A stretch of 64,000 bases of DNA from Atherix ibis (lineage: Eukaryota; Arthropoda; Insecta; Diptera; Athericidae): the NCBI GenBank assembly GCA_958298945.1, contig OY282610.1, positions 63,485,088-63,549,087 on the forward strand, read 5' to 3'. The stretch's first letter is position 1; the number at the start of each line of letters is the position of its first letter. Positions 59,524 to 64,000 of the stretch are shown piece after piece. Both the position numbers and the translations under genes were made by a program. The notes below the pieces were generated by a model. That model saw only the letters and a program-made list of their open reading frames with translations, was not told the DNA's origin and made no database searches.

Positions 59524-60185
59524 AGATTTCATTGATAATAGAAAATCTACTCGTAATCGAAGCCTTCATTTATGTTTATCGAAGACCTGAGAAAATTATT
59601 AAATGACCCAAAATAAAACTGTTCGTCCGGGGTTTTTTTTAGAACTAAGCAAAATAAAGATCAGCTTTATCAAAATAAAGATTTGGTTGGCAAAAAAATC
59701 TTGTTCAATTCATGAAGAAATTTATTTTATGATTTGTGCAATTTTGAAAAATAAGAGCTTATAGATGAATTCTTTGCATTTACCATATTTTTAGTAAGCA
59801 GTCATAATTATTGGGAATGTCCGAATTCATTTACTAATTACGTGAAGAGTTCTTTTGTTATTATTATCAATTAGCTTTGTTTTTCTTAAACTTAAAATAA
59901 TTTTCTTAAATTCAGGTGAACATTTTCGTGATGCATAACTTAATTCAATTGAATTTACCTAAAATAAATCATAGTCTAATCAAGTATAAGTATTTTAAAT
60001 AGCTGAGCTATTACTACATTAAAATCACTCGTATAGTGCTTTTAATGTAGTTTAAATAATATTTTACATTTCAGATTCTCTAATAATTGGAATTTACTAA
60101 AAATTTATAACTTCATTCAGATCTATTTTATATAGCTAAGAGGGATATAATCTGATACAGGATAACTAACCAAATGGCTGACATG
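59524..60185. other. AT-rich non-coding DNA with one hairpin
   Basis: No gene recognised. The hairpin at 60014-60050 has 15-bp arms with one mismatch. Confidence 0.45.
60014..60050. repeat. 15-bp inverted repeat, 14/15 matched, 7-nt loop
   Basis: Arms 60014-60028 (ctacattaaaatcac) and 60036-60050 (gtgcttttaatgtag) around tcgtata. Confidence 0.8.
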
Positions 60186-61083
60186 CGAGGTCTGTTCAGA
60201 AACTACCACGAATTTTGAATTTCCGCGGGTTACGTATATTCGATTTTCGATTTATTGTTGCGTTATATTGGTACTCATGTATCTCACTTATGTCGACAAG
60301 TTCGGCCATTTTGAATGTTCAGTTAATTTTTGACAGCTGCTTTGCTTGCACGTGTTTTGGCTCGTTTTCGATTTTAACCCATTCCAAAAAATGGATCGAA
60401 GAATCTTTTTCGGGAACAAGAGAAAAGTGACAGGGGGCCAGATCTGGGGAATACGGTGGCTACGGCATTATTAGTTTGTTGTTTTTGGCCAAAAATTCGC
60501 GCACAAGCAACGCTACGTGAGCAGGGGCGTTATCATGATGCAAAAGCCAATTTTTGTTCTTCCAGAAATCCGCGCGTTTCTGGTGGATTGCTTCGCGCAA
60601 CTTGCGCATAACTTGCAAGTAATATTCCTTATTGACCGTTCTACCCTATGGCAAGAACTCATGATGCACCACGCCCCTGCAATCGAAGAAATTTGTAAGC
60701 AAAACCTTCACATTCGACTGAACCTGGCGAGCTTATTTTGGCCTTGGTTCGTGCGGCAGCTTCCATTGGGATGATTAAGCTTTGGTTTCCACGTCATAAC
60801 CATAAACCCATGATTCGTCACCACTTATAACCCTCTGGATCAAATTTGGGTCGAATGTCAATGCGATGCTGTTTTTGGTCGAAAATGGGCAAAAATCGAA
60901 GACAAGTCAAAACACGTGCAAGCAAAGCAGCTGTCAAAATTTAACTGTACATTCAAAATGGCCGAACTTGTCGGCATAAGTGAGAGACATGAGTACCAAC
61001 ATAACGCCACAAGAAAAATCGAAAATCAAATATACGTAACCCGCGAAAATTCAAAATTCGTGATACTTTTTGAACAGACATCG
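60186..61083 (-). mobile_element. Mariner-type element with about 175-bp inverted ends
   Basis: The left (60186-60360) and right (60907-61083) ends are inverted copies of each other, roughly 85-90% alike by eye, starting cgaggtctgttca and cgatgtctgttca. TA follows the right end (61084-61085); TG stands at the left. Classic mariners have inverted repeats near 30 bp, so these are very long. The interior is a minus-strand transposase core only. Confidence 0.82.
60405..60860 (-). pseudogene. Mariner-type (DD34D) transposase, catalytic core only
   Basis: Read on the minus strand: ESWVYGYDVETKA, SNVKVLLTNFFDCRGVVHHEF, TVNKEYYLQVMRKLREAI, NWLLHHDNAPAHVALLVREF and PPYSPDLAPCHFS. HHDNAPAH holds the second catalytic Asp, and exactly 34 residues later the third position is His instead of Asp. 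A stop replaces Gln before PPYSP, and there are two frameshift-free stops upstream. The helix-turn-helix half and the C-terminal AFQNC region (the parts retained at 22.6 kb) are absent, so the two fragments are complementary deletions of one superfamily, though not necessarily one family. Confidence 0.8.
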
Positions 61084-64000
61084 TATATTTAAATAGTCCA
61101 ATATGTTTTTATTGAGTTAAGGCTACAGTCTGCAATTATCATGTTCAGTTATATATTATTTAACGAGCTTATATAATTTAGGTTGATAAAATTATTATAT
61201 TCGGCTATTCAGCTAAGTAAAGAGTTATTTTTACTAAAATTATTATTTTATAAAATATATTTATATTCAGCTATGCGCTTAATTCTAAAATTATTTTCAT
61301 AATTAATGAAAGTATGTGTTTTGTTTTTATAAATTTGATTAGTGTTTTTAGAATAATACTATAAATTTTTTTTTTAAATTTTGTCATGGAAATATGAATT
61401 TTAACGCAATTGTTTGTTTATAAATTTTTATTTTTTTTATTTATATTTTTTCATATTACGTGTATATCCCCTCACTTACCTTTTTGGTATTGATAAAAAA
61501 AAATAAAAAATAAACAAAAATTAATATTTATTATTTATAGATAGATGACAGTAAAATATAAAAATTTTTCTTTTTCTATACCTAAAACGAGTACTACCCC
61601 ATCTCCCTAAAATTAATTTTTTATTAAATTAGAACCTAAAAAAAAAACATAAAAATGAGAACGTTAAACAGATTCTAAATTGATTAAAAATATAAGAAAA
61701 TTAACGATTAAATTGACATTATCGTTTTGCGCGACTATTGAGCAGCTCACACGATTCACTGGAAGGAAATATTTTTTTTCAAAAATAGTGCTTTTTCCTT
61801 TTCTTTATTTCGAAGAACTGAAGAAAAAATACGATTTCTCAGGCATCGATGACAAAATAGAAGAGCAACTGAAGAAATTAAAAATTGTATATTTGTAGAA
61901 CAGATTATCCCTCGTCCCTTTACGCACAATTCATCACTTCCCCATAAATAAATCCAATCAACCAGCTTGGGACTATAAAATTCTTCATACAAATTGATTT
62001 ATTCTAGCACCACACCAACAACACCAGCTGAAATCGGCAACAACAACAAGAAGCCTCTTTTTTGGAGAAAGAACACATCACCAATACTATCAACGCATTA
62101 TAGTAGTAACTATATTTTGCTCGAACATGTACAAATATGGCCAAAGTTACAAACAACAAATTTTGGGTGCAATTGAATGGTATCGGATGTCGCCATTCTT
62201 CCCTAGACTAACCCGATTTGGGTGGGGGTCAGCTTTATTATTTTTATTCCATTTGTCGGTCTGTCATCGAATTTTCAGTCATCGAATATCTTTCGAAGTT
62301 ATTTTCGTTCAACATTATTACAGGAGATTTTTCATTTTCATTTTTCACGACCTCAAAAATTCCATTCGATTTTCTTGTTTTTTATGTTTTAGTATTCTAA
62401 TAATAATCATCAAAACAACTTCATCTCACAAAATAGTATTTTTATTTTATCTTCTTTTCTAAAGAAAGAAACACTCTTCCTTTTCATTAAAATAAGAAAA
62501 TAATGAAAGTGAATTTTTTTTGGTAATAAAATTTTGTTAATACTTTTCACAAAATCAATAAATATTAACAGAAATAAAATTGAATAAATTTTTCTAAAAG
62601 TCAAATCAACGAAATTCTCTACAATATCAAATAAGAAACATAAAAAATAAAGTTTCTAATTCAAATTTCTGGTTAATTTTTAATAGCAAATTTTGAAAAA
62701 ATTTGGTTTTTTTTCTTCCAAAAGTTATTCCTTAAATTTTCTTTTTTTTTGCTGTAAAAATTTGTTTTCGTTCACTTAAATTTTCTGTCTAAATATTGTA
62801 GAATTTTTTATTATTTCTGTTTTTCGTTATCGTTTGTATGTATGGCTGCTGAGATATTATAGCGACTATTATGTTAAGTATGGGTTAGCGATGCCATCTA
62901 TAGTGAATAGCCTCAAAAAGAAAGGGAAAAAATAATCATAATAAAGAGAAAATATTGGTTATGGGGTCTAGGAGCACTATTATCTATGACTGTCACTAGA
63001 TGGGAGATTGGGAATATCTGTGGTACAAAATGAAAAAATTAATTAACAAATTTTAAAATTAAATTATTATTACGATAAAATTTCAAATAAAGTCACGATT
63101 CTTTCTTCTTTTCCAAAAATTTTATAAGATTTAATCAGCACTTTTTTTCTATACAGTAACTGAGAAAAGAAAACGCATATGTATTTATGCATATACGTAT
63201 AAAAGAATTAGAGAAAATTACAAAAATATATCGTCCACCGTGATAAGAGCAATTAACAGTAAGTAATAGAAGCTCCAAAACAACAATGACAAAACAACAG
63301 TAACAACAGCAACACGGCGAGGTAACCTGAAACATTTACACTCCTTCCAAAATGAGCAGACTAATGTCAACCGTCAAGTCCGGCATTTTCAATGTAGGTC
63401 AACATTCAATCATCTCCATATACGCCCCCCTTGGCGACAAGCCTCTTCTTCTTCATCATTTACAGCCGCTCACAATTTTTCGTCCGGCATTATCAATCGT
63501 TTGGCTTGGCATTATCAATCGTCGTATCGAAAATAAAAGGGAAACTAAAATGAAAAGATTAAGAAAAGAAAAAACAAAACCAAAAGAAAAAATATAAAAA
63601 CAAAAACAAAATCCAAACAAAAGCGATAGCAATAGGCGTGTGTGTGTGCGCACATTCCTAATTTAAATCCACAGCACAGATCTGTGTACGTTTACGGATA
63701 TACAATATTTTCATGTTGATTTGTGTGTGTACGCAGCCACACTGTTTATATATAGATAGAGATATATGTGTATGTACACACGCATCAGAAAATTAACAAA
63801 AGAGAATGTATAAGAACTGTTCGAAAAGTCTAAAATATTCAAATTGAACTCTGTTAATGCGGTTTATTTTCATTTTTGAGCCTTTACCGACCCCCAACCT
63901 TCAACTTTCCCAAATTGATCAGTGAGATTTTTTGTAAAAAATTGAGCATGAACAGATATTTAAAAGAAAATAAAAGAACAACTACAATAGTTTGCGTGAA
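61084..64000. other. AT-rich non-coding DNA, no gene recognised
   Basis: Low-complexity sequence with CAA/CAG runs near 63290 and a 15-bp tandem-like repeat ggcattatcaatcgt at 63486 and 63508. The frame at 63352-63597 has no domain. Confidence 0.45.

Overview
The window reads as AT-rich, repeat-laden DNA from an insect nucleus, most likely a dipteran (the inference rests on the transposon mix: R1-clade and Jockey-clade non-LTR elements, Tc1/mariner-type elements, and a Gypsy-type LTR element primed by tRNA-Leu). I found no intact host protein-coding gene, no tRNA or rRNA gene and no CRISPR. Every reading frame I can assign to a family is a broken transposon gene; the rest is AT-rich non-coding DNA that could be a long intron or intergenic DNA.

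Layout. 0.8-4.9 kb: a nearly full-span R1-clade non-LTR element (+) with a 14-bp target duplication, decayed ORF1 and ORF2, and a structured 3' UTR. 5.8-7.7 kb: a DD41D (rosa-like) transposase gene (-) apparently split by a second, 5'-truncated R1-clade copy (-). 9.9-16.4 kb: non-coding, with near-perfect hairpins, a non-LTR C-terminal scrap at 12.9 kb and a GCATGGCA cluster at 14.1 kb. 16.4-19.3 kb: a deleted Gypsy-type element (LTR, primer-binding site, split gag, integrase, partial 3' LTR). 19.3-20.5 kb: a rosa-like transposase pseudogene. 22.6-23.1 kb: an internally deleted mariner-type transposase. 23-34 kb: mostly empty, with a 191-bp tandem duplication at 25.7 kb. 34.0-34.9 kb: a 5'-truncated Jockey-clade element with a 12-bp target duplication. 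36.5-37.2 kb: a Jockey-type gag remnant (-). 46.8 kb: a 274-bp deleted mariner. 49.1 kb: the tail of a second Jockey copy. 52.8-53.7 kb: a rosa-like element with TA target sites. 53.8-54.2 kb: a solo LTR of the 16.4-kb Gypsy family. 59.2 kb: a small terminal-inverted-repeat element. 60.2-61.1 kb: a mariner with unusually long inverted ends.

The two patterns I would look at first are (1) the dense arrays of heat-shock-element pentamers (TTCnnGAA) in all three LTR copies of the Gypsy-type family, just upstream of a TATA box where one survives, which suggests a heat-responsive retrotransposon; and (2) a set of at least nine near-perfect hairpins (15-39 bp arms, 6-16 nt loops) unrelated in sequence to each other, two of which lie inside recognisable transposon reading frames, where one arm appears to be an inverted copy of native sequence. 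That points to template-switch mutation.
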